Assembly: GCA_947478785.1 (NCBI GenBank)
Contig: CANJXI010000003.1
Span: 44,369-108,368, forward strand
Direction of reading: 5' to 3'
Source: Caulobacteraceae bacterium
GTDB taxonomy: Bacteria; Pseudomonadota; Alphaproteobacteria; Caulobacterales; Caulobacteraceae
Length of the DNA stretch: 64,000 nucleotides
The notes under the pieces are model-generated. The model did not search any database and was not told the DNA's origin. It was given only the letters and a program-made list of their open reading frames with translations. Position numbers and translations under genes: made by a program. The stretch's first letter is position 1; the number at the start of each line of letters is the position of its first letter. Positions 43,564 through 52,886 of this stretch are shown piece by piece.

Positions 43564-43573
43564 CCGCCCGTCG

Positions 43574-44389
43574 ATGGCCCTGACCAGCATGGTGAAGGAT
43601 GACGTCCGCTTCGAGCGGGTGACCGGCACCATCGGCGCGGTGGTGAGCGGCGTGGCCCTCACCGGCGGCGATCGGCCGGAGACGGCGGAGCGTCTGCGCC
43701 GCGGCCTGCACGAGCACGGCGTGCTGTTCTTCGAGTTCGGCCAGGCGGTCAGCGCGCCCGACTTCGCGGCCTTCGCCACGCTCTTCGGCGAGCCGGAGCA
43801 GGCCTACAAATTTGGCGCGGCCGACGGCGGTGGCGGCGCCCAGTTCATCGACTCCGACGTGACCCCGATGAAGGACGTGCGGATCAACCACTGGCACGCC
43901 GACGGCACGGCGCTCGAGCGTCCGCCGCGGGCCGCCATGCTCACCCCGGCGGAGCTGCCCGAGGTGGGCGGCGACACCATGTGGGCCAGCATGTACGCGG
44001 CCTATGAAGCCCTGTCGTCGCATGACCAGCGGCTGCTGGACGGCCTGGAAGTCCTGCACAGCACCGTTCGCGTGCCCTTCCTCAACCAGGCCCAGACCGC
44101 CGTCCATCCGGCGGTGATCCGCGACCCCGTCACCGGACGCAAGATGCTGTACGTCAACGCCAACTGGTCCGAGCGCGTCGTCGGCATGGGCGATCATGAG
44201 AGCGAGGCGCTGCTGCAGAGGCTGTTCGCGCACATCAACACGCCGGAATTCCATGTGCGGCTGCGCTGGCGCCTCGGTGTCGTCGCCGTGTGGGAAGAGC
44301 GCGTCACCCAGCATCGCGGCGTGGCCGACTTCACGGGCCCCCGCAAGCTGCGCCGCATCACCTTCGCGGGCGACCGGCCGGCGGCCTGA
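43574..44389 (+). CDS. TauD/TfdA-like Fe(II)/2-oxoglutarate dioxygenase
   Basis: A 271-residue oxygenase. Iron ligands His108 and Asp110 (HWHAD) and distal His247 (TQHRG) are present; a basic residue of RKLRR follows for 2-oxoglutarate. Reaction: hydroxylation coupled to decarboxylation of 2-oxoglutarate. The substrate is unknown, but TfdA relatives start degradation of aryloxy acids. ATG at 43574 is 10 bases after HyuB with no strong ribosome binding site, so it is probably coupled. Confidence 0.9.
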   Translation: MALTSMVKDDVRFERVTGTIGAVVSGVALTGGDRPETAERLRRGLHEHGVLFFEFGQAVSAPDFAAFATLFGEPEQAYKFGAADGGGGAQFIDSDVTPMKDVRINHWHADGTALERPPRAAMLTPAELPEVGGDTMWASMYAAYEALSSHDQRLLDGLEVLHSTVRVPFLNQAQTAVHPAVIRDPVTGRKMLYVNANWSERVVGMGDHESEALLQRLFAHINTPEFHVRLRWRLGVVAVWEERVTQHRGVADFTGPRKLRRITFAGDRPAA

Positions 44390-44403
44390 ACGGAGTCCGC
44401 ATC

Positions 44404-45183
44404 TTGCCCGACCAGGACCTCGACTTCACCGGCAGGACCGTGCTGGTCACGGGCTCCGGCCGCAACATAGGCCGCGCGATCGTCCTGGAGTTCGCCGCGC
44501 GCGGCGCCAACGTCATCATCAACGCGCGCAGCAACCGCGAGGAGGCCGAGGCCGTCCGCCAGGCCGCCGAGGCGCTCGGCGCGAAGGCCCTGGTGGTCAT
44601 GGGCGACGCGGGCGACCCGGCCACCATCGCCGAGCTGAAGGCGCGCGCCGAGGCGGCCTTCGGGCGCGTGGACATCTACGTCAGCAACGCCGCGCGGCGG
44701 ATGAGCAAGGACTTCTTCGAGACCACCGATGAGGAATGGCATTCCCACCTCAACCAGCAGCTCTCGGCCTCCTGGTATCTGGCCAAGGCTTTCGTCCCGG
44801 CGATGCGCGAGGCGGGCTATGGCCGGATCATCCACATGAGCGGGCCGGACGGCTCGGCCGGCGGCTGGCTGCGCGTGCCCGACGCCACCGCCAAGGGGGG
44901 CCTGCGCGCGCTCACCAAGTCGCTGGCCGCCGGGCTCGGGCAGTACGGGATCACCGTCAACGAGATCAATCCCGGCATCGCCGACACCATCCGCGACCCG
45001 GTCACCCATCCGACCTTTTCCGACCCCGAACACGTCCGCCGGCTGGCCGCCGCCATACCGATCCGGCGCTTCACCGACCCCAGCGAGATCGCGTTCGCCT
45101 GCGCCTTTCTCTGTTCGCCCAGGGCGCTCCCGATCACCGGCTCGATGATCCACCTGGACGGGGGCCGCGACATGCGCGGCTAG
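44404..45183 (+). CDS. Short-chain dehydrogenase-like protein lacking catalytic Tyr
   Basis: A 259-residue SDR. The cofactor motif VTGSGRNIGRAI is intact and the catalytic Ser region HMSGPDG is kept, but the Tyr of YxxxK is Asp160 (PDATAKGG) with Lys164 present. It therefore may bind NAD(P) without normal redox chemistry, or use another base. TTG at 44404 is chosen because GGAG lies 8 bases upstream; the longer frame runs inside the dioxygenase gene. It is downstream of that gene by 14 bases. Confidence 0.85.
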   Translation: MPDQDLDFTGRTVLVTGSGRNIGRAIVLEFAARGANVIINARSNREEAEAVRQAAEALGAKALVVMGDAGDPATIAELKARAEAAFGRVDIYVSNAARRMSKDFFETTDEEWHSHLNQQLSASWYLAKAFVPAMREAGYGRIIHMSGPDGSAGGWLRVPDATAKGGLRALTKSLAAGLGQYGITVNEINPGIADTIRDPVTHPTFSDPEHVRRLAAAIPIRRFTDPSEIAFACAFLCSPRALPITGSMIHLDGGRDMRG

Positions 45184-45295
45184 GGCGCCGGGGGAGACGC
45201 GCGCGGATTTGTAGTCGGGCGGCGTTACATTAGGCCATGGCGGAGCGCCGCGCCCCGGGCTTACTGTTTGCGCTGGTCCCTAGGGAAGTCCCGCC

Positions 45296-46390
45296 ATGAA
45301 CGCGATCGTGCACGAACCGCTCATCTCGGTGGATTCCCACGTCGAGTTCACGGACGACTGGGTGAAGGCGCGTCTTTCAAGGCGCATGCAGGGTGTCTGG
45401 GACGCCGCCGTCCGTCAGCACAAGGCCGCCCAGATCGCGGCCCGCGGCGGCCGACCGCCCCTCGACCAGAACGATTTCGTCGACCTGGAGGCCGCCCGCG
45501 ACCCGGGCCACTTCGAACCCCACGCCAAGCTGGCCGCCATGGACCGCGACGGGGTCAAGGCCGAGGTGATCTTCCCGGAGGTGGGCGCCAACCGGATCTG
45601 CATCCCGCAATACATGGGCGAGGACTGGCGCGAGGGGATCGCCGGCTTCAACCAGGCCATGGCCGATTTCGCCTCGGTCTCGCCCAACCGCTTGCTGACC
45701 GCCTACCAGATGCCGCTGGCCGATATCCCATTGGCGGTGAAGGAGGTTGAGCGGCTGGCCAAACAGGGCGCGCGCTGCATCCAGGTCCACGCCTATCCCT
45801 CGGAATTCGGCCTCCCGGATTTCCACGACCCCAGCTACGAGCCCCTGTGGGCCGCGGCCAGCGACCACAACCTCACGGTCCTCAACCACCTGGACATCAA
45901 GGCCTCCTTCCTCGACGTCTTCCAGCGCGACCCGACTCCCCAGCGCGGCATCTTCACCATGCTCCCGGCGCTCGGCCTGGCCGAGCCGATCGCCTTCTGG
46001 ATCCTCACCGGGACGATGGAGAAGTTCCCGAAGCTGAAAGTGCTGTTCGTGGAGCCGGGCCTGGGCTGGCTGCCCTGGTTCTTCGAGAAACTCGATGAGC
46101 GCATGCACCTGCACTACAAGTTCCCGGGCATGAAGAAGCTGCCGAGCGAGTATTTCAAGACCCAGATGGGGGCCACCTTCATGTACGAGCCGACCGGGCT
46201 GAAGGCGGCCTACGACTTCTTCGGGCCCGACTGCCTCTACTGGTCCACCGACTTCCCGCACCCGGCCACCTGCTGGCCGAATTCGCAGAGCCAGGTGAAG
46301 TCGCAGTTCGCCGAGGCCGGCCTGCCGGAGGTGGCGCGCCGCAAGATCGTCTACGAGAACGCCCAGCGGCTGCTGGGCCTGGGCCTATAG
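45296..46390 (+). CDS. Amidohydrolase 2 family protein (metal-dependent hydrolase/decarboxylase)
   Basis: A 364-residue TIM-barrel protein of the amidohydrolase-2 (ACMSD-like) family: metal motif VDSHVEF at the N-terminus, VHAYPSEFGLPDF, LNHLD, FVEPGLGWLPWFFEKLDERM, and STDFPHPA near the end with the late Asp. Such enzymes decarboxylate or hydrolyse aromatic acids and their ring-fission products. ATG 45296 follows AGGGAAG. The 112-base gap upstream could hold a separate promoter. A second, distinct member lies at 57163-58224. Confidence 0.9.
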   Translation: MNAIVHEPLISVDSHVEFTDDWVKARLSRRMQGVWDAAVRQHKAAQIAARGGRPPLDQNDFVDLEAARDPGHFEPHAKLAAMDRDGVKAEVIFPEVGANRICIPQYMGEDWREGIAGFNQAMADFASVSPNRLLTAYQMPLADIPLAVKEVERLAKQGARCIQVHAYPSEFGLPDFHDPSYEPLWAAASDHNLTVLNHLDIKASFLDVFQRDPTPQRGIFTMLPALGLAEPIAFWILTGTMEKFPKLKVLFVEPGLGWLPWFFEKLDERMHLHYKFPGMKKLPSEYFKTQMGATFMYEPTGLKAAYDFFGPDCLYWSTDFPHPATCWPNSQSQVKSQFAEAGLPEVARRKIVYENAQRLLGLGL

Positions 46391-46400
46391 GAGGAAGACC

Positions 46401-48953
46401 ATGGCGGCAGCGCTGAACGGCGTCCGGGTGCTGGACCTGTCTTGGGGGATCTCCGGTCCCATGGCGACCATGATCCTGGCCGACCACGGCGCCGACGTGG
46501 TCAAGATCGAGCCGCCCGGCGGCGACCCGTTCCGCGGCCAGCTGGCCTACAGGACCTGGCAGCGGGGCAAGCGCAGCGCCGTGCTCGACCTGCGCGACCC
46601 GGCCGACCTGGAGGCGTTCAAGGCCCTGGCCGCCCATGCCGACGTGCTGGTGGAGAGCTTCGCGCCCGGCGTCACAAAGGACCTGGGGATCGACTACGAG
46701 ACCCTCTCGGCCCTCAATCCGCGCCTGATCTACGCGTCGATCACCGCCTACGGACGCGACAACGAGCATTCCGGCCGTCCGGGCTACGACCTGCTGGTCG
46801 CCGCGCGCACGGGGCTCAACTGGGAACATCGCGGCTGGCGCGAGGGCTCGGTGCTGCACATGGCCCGCCAGCCCGACCCGCTGCCCGATTTCGAGGTGCC
46901 CTACGACATCCTGCAGGGGCCGCCGCGCCCGGGCCCGATGACCACGGCCGGCCCGTCGGCCAGCCTGGGCGCCTTCTACGCCGCCATCACCGCGATCAAC
47001 GCCGCCCTGGTCTCGCGCGAGACGTCCGGGCGCGGCCAGTGGGTGGAGACCTCCCTGCTGCAGGGCGCCGGGGCTTCGGCCAACAGCGCCTGGATGCGGG
47101 CCGAGAACCCCTATGCGGAAAGCTACAACACCTGGATCAAGTGCTCCCGCTCGGCCAAGGGCCACTTCCAGTGCAAGGATGGCCGCTGGGTCCACCAGTG
47201 GGTGATGAACCCGCGCTTCGTGCTGGGCGCGTCCGACGGCGACACCATCAACCACTCGCCGGACCTCACCGCCCAGAACGATCCCAACCGCTTCAGCACC
47301 AGCCTCGATGAGATCGTCGTCATCGCCCACTACGCCCCGATCCTGGCGGAGCGGATGACCAAGTTCGGCGCCGACGACTGGCTCTCCGCCGCCGCCGCCG
47401 CCGACGTGCCCATGCAGGAGGTCCGTTCGCCGGAGGCGGCGCTGGCCGATCCGCTGCTGCTGGCCGACGGCTGCGTGCGCGAACTCGTGGACCCTGAGCT
47501 GGGCGCGATCCGCCAGGTCGGCGTGGTGATCGACCTCGACAAGACGCCGAGCCGCCCCGGAGGCGCCGCGCCCGCCGTGGGCCAGCACACCGCCGAGATC
47601 AGGGCCGAGGCCGAGGCGCTGAAGACCCGTCCGGCGGCCACCGCGCCCCCGGCCGCGGCGACCAGGGCCGCGCCCTTGGCCGGCGTCCGTGTGCTCGACC
47701 TCGGCCTGGCGGTGGCCGGACCCTATGCCGGCCAGGTGCTGTCGGACCTGGGCGCCGACGTCATCAAGATCAACGCCTTCCACGACTACTACTTTCACAA
47801 GAACCACCTGGCCTTCGCCTGCAACCGCGGCAAGCGCAGCCTGTGCGTCGACCTCAAGGCGCCCCAGGGCATGGAGGTGTTCCGGGCGCTGGTGAAGACC
47901 GCCGATGTGGTGCTGACCAACATGCGCTACCCGGCCGCCCAGCGCCTGGGCGTCGACCACGAGAGCCTGAAGGCCATCCGGCCCGACCTGATCTATTGCC
48001 ACATGCGCGGCCATGAGCGCGGCCCGCGCGAGAGCCTTCCGGCCAACGACCAGACCGGCGCCTGCCTGGCGGGCCTGGAGTACGAGGACGGCGGCATGGC
48101 CGACGGCGGCAAGCCCTTGTGGTCGCTCACCGCCTTTGGCGACACCGGCAACGGCTTCCTGGCGGCCAACGGCATCCTCAAGGCCCTCTACCACCGCAAG
48201 CGGACCGGCGAGGGCCAGTTCGTCTCCTCGGCGATCATCAACGCCCAGCTCCTCAACACCTCCCACGTGATCGGCCGCCCGGACGGTTCGGGGTTCGACC
48301 GCCCGCGCCTGGACGCCATGCAGACCGGCATGGCGGCGCTCTACAGCCTCTATGAGACCGCGGACGGCTGGATCGCCATCGCGGCGATGACGCAGGCCCA
48401 TTGGGACGCACTGGTCGGCGCGCTCGGCGCGCCCGCCCTGCGCGAGCCGGGGTTCGCCGACACCGCGGGCCGCCGCGTGAACGACAAGGCGTTGCGCGCC
48501 GCCCTGGCCCTGGCGTTCAGGGCCCGCCCGGCCGCCGACTGGCGCGACCGGCTCGACGCGGCCGGCGTGCCGGCGGAGGTCAGCGACCCCACCTTCGGGG
48601 TCCGCCTGCATGACATCCCCTGGTACCGCGAGCGCGGCTGGACGGTCAGCTACCGCCAGCACCTGGTCGGCCAGCTCGACCAGTGGGGCCAGATTTTCGA
48701 CTTCTCCGAGACGCCGTCGCCGGTCCAGGGCCCGCCCCTGGTGATGGGGGAGTTCACGGAGGCCATATTGACCGAGCTCGGCTATGCGCCGGAGGCCATC
48801 GCCGCCCTGTCCGCCGAGAAGGTCGTCGGCGTCTGGGCGCCGGGCCAGCCCCTGCTCGAAGGCCCGCGCCGGTTCATCGGCTACCGGCCGGAAGTCTATG
48901 ACGCCAAGCCGGCGGCGGTCGCGCCCAAGCCACAAACTTCGACCGTCAGCTAA
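46401..48953 (+). CDS. Double-domain family III (CaiB/BaiF) CoA-transferase
   Basis: An 850-residue protein made of two complete CoA-transferase domains. Domain 1 (about 5-395): GVRVLDLSWGISGPMA, HGADVVKIEPPGGDPFR, GRPGYDLLVAART with the likely catalytic Asp. An Ala/Pro linker (about 408-427) follows. Domain 2 (about 428-845): GVRVLDLGLAVAGPYAGQVL, NDQTGACLAGLE, YHRKRTGEGQFV. Both carry an Asp at the expected place, so an internal CoA transfer is likely. ATG follows TAGGAGGAAG, which contains the preceding stop. Confidence 0.92.
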   Translation: MAAALNGVRVLDLSWGISGPMATMILADHGADVVKIEPPGGDPFRGQLAYRTWQRGKRSAVLDLRDPADLEAFKALAAHADVLVESFAPGVTKDLGIDYETLSALNPRLIYASITAYGRDNEHSGRPGYDLLVAARTGLNWEHRGWREGSVLHMARQPDPLPDFEVPYDILQGPPRPGPMTTAGPSASLGAFYAAITAINAALVSRETSGRGQWVETSLLQGAGASANSAWMRAENPYAESYNTWIKCSRSAKGHFQCKDGRWVHQWVMNPRFVLGASDGDTINHSPDLTAQNDPNRFSTSLDEIVVIAHYAPILAERMTKFGADDWLSAAAAADVPMQEVRSPEAALADPLLLADGCVRELVDPELGAIRQVGVVIDLDKTPSRPGGAAPAVGQHTAEIRAEAEALKTRPAATAPPAAATRAAPLAGVRVLDLGLAVAGPYAGQVLSDLGADVIKINAFHDYYFHKNHLAFACNRGKRSLCVDLKAPQGMEVFRALVKTADVVLTNMRYPAAQRLGVDHESLKAIRPDLIYCHMRGHERGPRESLPANDQTGACLAGLEYEDGGMADGGKPLWSLTAFGDTGNGFLAANGILKALYHRKRTGEGQFVSSAIINAQLLNTSHVIGRPDGSGFDRPRLDAMQTGMAALYSLYETADGWIAIAAMTQAHWDALVGALGAPALREPGFADTAGRRVNDKALRAALALAFRARPAADWRDRLDAAGVPAEVSDPTFGVRLHDIPWYRERGWTVSYRQHLVGQLDQWGQIFDFSETPSPVQGPPLVMGEFTEAILTELGYAPEAIAALSAEKVVGVWAPGQPLLEGPRRFIGYRPEVYDAKPAAVAPKPQTSTVS

Positions 48954-48956
48954 ACA

Positions 48957-49125
48957 CCCCTCTCCCCCGGGCGAAGCCCGAGAGGGAGAGGCCGGGAGAG
49001 GGCGGCTCAGAATTTGTGTCCGCGCCGGGCTCCATTCGATGATCCTCGGGTGGAGCAAAGTGGATGCGGGGAGGCCTTCGCCGCCCTCTCCTTCATCCTC
49101 TCCCTCTCGCTTCGCGGGGGAGAGG
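48957..49125. repeat. Inverted-repeat element with C-rich arms
   Basis: Two inverted arms of about 45-49 bases (48957-49005 and 49081-49125) flank a 75-base loop; each arm holds CCTCTCCC/GAGAGGG stem units. It lies between convergent gene ends (CoA-transferase stop 48953 and dienelactone hydrolase stop 49160). Such palindromic repeats recur in Caulobacteraceae (from memory). It may act as a bidirectional terminator. Confidence 0.75.
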
Positions 49126-49127
49126 AC

Positions 49128-49151
49128 ATAATTCGATACATATCGAATTAT
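49128..49151. repeat. Perfect 11-bp AT-rich palindrome
   Basis: Arms ATAATTCGATA and TATCGAATTAT around CA, directly after the C-rich repeat. It is far more AT-rich than the surroundings, 8 bases before the dienelactone hydrolase stop, so it is an odd place for an operator. It could be the tail of the repeat element or a bidirectional terminator loop. Confidence 0.6.
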
Positions 49152-49159
49152 ACCCGCCG

Positions 49160-49882
49160 TCAGGCCGCGAAGACCTCTTCCAGCAGGCCGGCCATCTGGC
49201 GCCAGGAGCGGCGGTCGGCGGCTTCGTCGTAGCGGGCGAAGGCCGGCGGCATGCCCAGCTTGTCGACGTCCTTGTTGGTGAAGCTGTGCACCACCCCGCC
49301 ATAGAGCGTCACCTGCCAGTCGACGCCGGCTTCGGTCAGCATCGTCTCGAACGTCTGGCGCTGGTCGGGCGGAATGCCCGGGTCGTCGGCGCCCAGCAGC
49401 GCCATGACCTTGGCCTTGATCTGCTTGGCGTCTTGCGCCGAGGTCACCTGCAGCCCGCTGTGGAATCCGATGGCGGCCTTGATGTCCGCGCCGCTGAGCG
49501 CGAGCTCGTAGGACATGGTGCCCCCGAAACAGTAGCCGATGGCGGCGATCCGGCCGGCGTCCACGTCGGGCTGCGCGGCCAGGGCCTTCAGCGCGCCGGT
49601 CACATGGGCGCGGACGTGCGCGGCGCTGGTGCGGTGCGGCTCTAGGGCGGGGCCGAGATCGGCCATGCCGATGATTCCGCGATCGCCGTGCAGGTCGCAG
49701 GCCAGCGCCACATAGCCCAGCTCGCGGGCGATCCGCTCGGCCTTCTCCATGGCGTGGTCGCCGAGCCCGAAGGCCTCCGGGAACACCAGCACGCCCGGCG
49801 CCTTGCCGCCGCCCGCCGGCCGATGGAGGCTTCCCACCATCGTCTTGCCGTTCGTCTCGTAGCGAACCTCTTGTCCCGCCAT
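49160..49882 (-). CDS. Dienelactone hydrolase family protein
   Basis: A 240-residue alpha/beta hydrolase with a Cys nucleophile: GYCFGGTMSYE (Cys-nucleophile elbow), GADDPGIPPD with the acid Asp, and VVHSFTNKD with the catalytic His. It hydrolyses lactones or enol-lactones, a natural partner for ester/lactone products from a Baeyer-Villiger step. ATG 49882 has GGAGGAG; a longer frame to 49912 is possible but adds an Arg-rich start. Last of the minus-strand group starting with DUF35 at 53257. Confidence 0.9.
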   Translation of the reverse strand: MAGQEVRYETNGKTMVGSLHRPAGGGKAPGVLVFPEAFGLGDHAMEKAERIARELGYVALACDLHGDRGIIGMADLGPALEPHRTSAAHVRAHVTGALKALAAQPDVDAGRIAAIGYCFGGTMSYELALSGADIKAAIGFHSGLQVTSAQDAKQIKAKVMALLGADDPGIPPDQRQTFETMLTEAGVDWQVTLYGGVVHSFTNKDVDKLGMPPAFARYDEAADRRSWRQMAGLLEEVFAA

Positions 49883-49964
49883 GCCGTCTCCTCCGCGTGT
49901 TCTGCGGCGCATTGCTGACGCGCCGGCGGGCCGCCGTCAACGGCCTCAGGCGATGGCGCGTGCA

Positions 49965-51626
49965 TCAAAGCGGGGCGACGCCCGCCGATCCCCGGTCGGG
50001 CGAGGAATCGTGCCAGCGGACCGAGCCGAAGGGCCGCTCCAGCCAGCGGCGCACGCGCACCGGAACCGAGTGGTCGTGGAAGGCGCGGATCTTGTCCTGC
50101 AGGTCGCGCTCGGCCTGGGTGGCCCGGTCGCGCTGGCGCAGGTAGTCGAGCCAGGTCGGGCAGCTGTAGCTCTCGATCCACAGCTCCGGCTGGGCCACGT
50201 CGCGGGCGATCGACCAGTCGTAGCCGCCGGTCCGCTGGCGCACCGTGCGGTTCTGCTGGATCAGGACGAAGAAGGCGCGCGCGTCGGCGGGATCGACCTT
50301 GTATTCCACCTCCACCCGGATCGGGCCGCTGCGATGGGTCAGCGCCAGCGCCACTTCCGGATCGGCCAGCGGCTCGGCCAGGCCGCTGGTCAGCCCGCGG
50401 TCGGCCAGCCGCATGCCGACGCCCAGCAGCGGCAGCAGCAAAAGTCCGAGCGCCGAGACCCGGAGCGCCATCTCCACCCCCTGGGCCTGCGCCACCTGGC
50501 CCCAGCCCCAGGCGCCGATGGCCATGCCGCCGGCGATGGCGGCCTGGAAGGTGGCCAGGGCGCGCCCGGTCACCCAGCGCGGCGCGGAGGTCTGGATGGC
50601 GACGTTGAGTTCGTTGATGCTCAGCATCCAGCCGCTGCCGGCGACGAACAGCGCCACGGCGGTGACCGGCAGGCTGGTGGAGAAGCCCACGACCGCCACC
50701 CCCAGCCCCATGACGAAGGTGGAGCCGCGGACCAGGTGCTCGGCCGAGAACCTGTGCCGCAGCCGGGTGATGTTCAGCGCCCCGGTCACCGCGCCGACGC
50801 CGAACGCCCCCAGCAGCAGCCCGAAGGTCTGGGCGGTGCCGCCCAGCACGTCGCGGGCGATCAACGGCATCAGCGCCGAGGTCGCGGCCCCGATCAGCCC
50901 GGTCGCCAGCGTGCGCACCAGCACCGTGCGGATCGGCGGCGAGTGGAACACATAGCGGACGCCGGAGATGATCGCCCGGCCCAGCCCCTCCGGCGGCAGG
51001 CGCGCGGCTTCCTGGGTCCGCTTCCAGCGGAACAGGGCGTAGAGCAGCGGCAGGTAGAAGGCGGCCTGGGTGGCGAAGGCCGCGGCCGCGCCGGCGGCGG
51101 CCACGATCACCCCGCCGATCGCCGGCCCGAAGCTGCGGGCGATGTTGTAGCTGATGCTGTTCAGCGCCACCGCCGAGGGCAGGGCCTCCGGCGGCACCTG
51201 CTCGCCGACCGAGGCCTGCCAGGCGGGCCCCAGGATCGAGCCGCCCACGCCGATGACCACGCAGGCGCTCAGCAGCAGCGCCGGCGTGACCAGTCCGGCG
51301 AAGGTCAGCACCGCCAGCGACGTGGCGCCGGTGAGCGCGATGCACAGGCCGACCAGGGCGACCCGGCGCCGGTCATACATGTCGGCGATCGCCCCGGCCG
51401 GCAGCGCCAGCAGCAGCATCGGCGCCATCTGGGCGGTCTGCACCAGGGCCACGACCCCCGCTTTCGACGTCAGCTGGGTCATGATCCAGGCCGCGCCGAC
51501 CCCCTGGATCAGCGAGCCCAGGTTCGATAGCAGGCTGGCCGACCAGATCCGCCGGAACGTCGGGAACTTCAGCGGTCCCAGCATGCCTTCGGGCTTCGGT
51601 GCGGGCGTGGCAGTCGCGTTCGCCAA
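49965..51626 (-). CDS. MFS_3-type (EntS-like) transporter
   Basis: A 553-residue major-facilitator protein with about 12 membrane helices, the PF05977-type layout, and a soluble C-terminal segment (about 110 residues, VEVEYKVDPADARAFFVLIQQ...) that belongs to the family. TTG at 51626 is chosen because AAGGAGG lies 7 bases upstream; ATG 51650 and TTG 51674 are alternatives. Family members export siderophores or drugs. In this cluster it may move a catabolic substrate or toxic intermediate. Confidence 0.85.
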   Translation of the reverse strand: MANATATPAPKPEGMLGPLKFPTFRRIWSASLLSNLGSLIQGVGAAWIMTQLTSKAGVVALVQTAQMAPMLLLALPAGAIADMYDRRRVALVGLCIALTGATSLAVLTFAGLVTPALLLSACVVIGVGGSILGPAWQASVGEQVPPEALPSAVALNSISYNIARSFGPAIGGVIVAAAGAAAAFATQAAFYLPLLYALFRWKRTQEAARLPPEGLGRAIISGVRYVFHSPPIRTVLVRTLATGLIGAATSALMPLIARDVLGGTAQTFGLLLGAFGVGAVTGALNITRLRHRFSAEHLVRGSTFVMGLGVAVVGFSTSLPVTAVALFVAGSGWMLSINELNVAIQTSAPRWVTGRALATFQAAIAGGMAIGAWGWGQVAQAQGVEMALRVSALGLLLLPLLGVGMRLADRGLTSGLAEPLADPEVALALTHRSGPIRVEVEYKVDPADARAFFVLIQQNRTVRQRTGGYDWSIARDVAQPELWIESYSCPTWLDYLRQRDRATQAERDLQDKIRAFHDHSVPVRVRRWLERPFGSVRWHDSSPDRGSAGVAPL

Positions 51627-51731
51627 GAGGCGGCCTCCTTCGCGAGTCATCCCCGCCTCGCCACCTTCGGCCAATTGCGCCGGACCACCAAGCCCGTCGG
51701 GAAAACGGCGGCCGGCTTCAGCCGGGTTTCG

Positions 51732-52886
51732 TCAAGGTGTCCCGATGACCAGCGCGCTGCCGCCGGTGACAAGAACCCGTTCGACCCCGGCCACCTGGTT
51801 GGCCGCCTGGCCGCGGATCTGGCGCACGCCTTCGATGATGCTGTTGATTCCGTGGATATAGGCCTCGCCGACCAGCCCGCCGTGGGTGTTGACCGGCATC
51901 GATCCCCCGCGTCCGATGTGACCCTCGGCGATGAAGGCCTTGGCCTCGCCGGGCCCGCAGAAGCCGCGGTTCTCCAACCCGAAGAACACTGCGGGCGAGA
52001 AGGCGTCGTAGATCATCGCCGCGTCCACCTCGTGCGGACGGAAGCCGCTCTGGCGGTGGAGTTGCTCGTTGATCGACCGCTCGTCGGCGGCCCGGTCGTC
52101 GTCGCTCCGATAGACGTCATAGGCCGTCCGGCTGTTGAGCCCATGCCGCTGGGCCGCGCCATGCACGCGCACCACGGGCTGCTTCAGATCCCGCGCCCGG
52201 TCCAGCGAAGTGACCACAAGCGCCGATCCGCCGTCGGTCTCCAGGCAGCAGTCCCAGCGCCGGATGAAGGGCTCGACGATCCAGCGCGAGGCCTGGTGCT
52301 CCTCCAGCGTGAGCGGCCGCTGGTAGTAGGTGGCTCGCGGGTTGGTCGCCGCATAGTCGCGGGCGGTCACCACATAGCGGCCCAGGTCCTCGCTGGTGAC
52401 GCCGTAGCGCCGGGCATAGGGCTGGTAGGTCATGGCGTACATCTTGGCCGCGGTGTCGAAACCGAAATCGTAGTGGAAGTCGTTCTTCAGGCCGCCGCCC
52501 ATGATCCGCGAGGTCTCCGGCGCCCCGAAGCGCGCGCCCGACCGCTCGTTGAAGGCGCGGTAGATCAGCACCGCGTTCGCCACGCCGGAGGCCACGGCCG
52601 CCGCCGCCATCTGCACGGTGGCCATGGCGCCATTGCCGCCGAAAGGTGTCCGTCCCGTCCAGTTCAGCGCCGGAACGCCCAAAGCCCGCTGCAGCTCCAG
52701 CTCGTTGCTGGAATCGTAGGTGAAGGTGACCAGCCCATCGATGTCGGCGGGGGTCAGGCCGGCGTCGCGGATCGCGGCCAGGCTGGCCTGGGCCGCCAGG
52801 TGCAGCTCGCTTCGCCCGGAGTTCGACGAATAGTCCGTCTCGCCTATGCCCGCGATGGCGGTCAGGGTTATCGGGTGCGGCCTCAT
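51732..52886 (-). CDS. Thiolase-fold protein without nucleophilic Cys (possible retro-aldolase)
   Basis: A 384-residue thiolase-fold protein related to the one at 227-1372. The nucleophile position is Asn85 (GGNGAMATVQM) instead of Cys, and the C-terminal Cys is also gone, while PVNTHGG and YDAFSPAVFF are kept. In Ltp2-type proteins the same loss marks a retro-aldolase working with a DUF35 partner. It overlaps that partner by 4 bases. Likely cleaves a 3-hydroxyacyl-CoA side chain (inference). Confidence 0.88.
   Translation of the reverse strand: MRPHPITLTAIAGIGETDYSSNSGRSELHLAAQASLAAIRDAGLTPADIDGLVTFTYDSSNELELQRALGVPALNWTGRTPFGGNGAMATVQMAAAAVASGVANAVLIYRAFNERSGARFGAPETSRIMGGGLKNDFHYDFGFDTAAKMYAMTYQPYARRYGVTSEDLGRYVVTARDYAATNPRATYYQRPLTLEEHQASRWIVEPFIRRWDCCLETDGGSALVVTSLDRARDLKQPVVRVHGAAQRHGLNSRTAYDVYRSDDDRAADERSINEQLHRQSGFRPHEVDAAMIYDAFSPAVFFGLENRGFCGPGEAKAFIAEGHIGRGGSMPVNTHGGLVGEAYIHGINSIIEGVRQIRGQAANQVAGVERVLVTGGSALVIGTP

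Noticed and set aside
49965..51626. The soluble C-terminus of the MFS transporter as a novel fusion
   Set aside because: The MFS_3 family already includes this about 110-residue tail.
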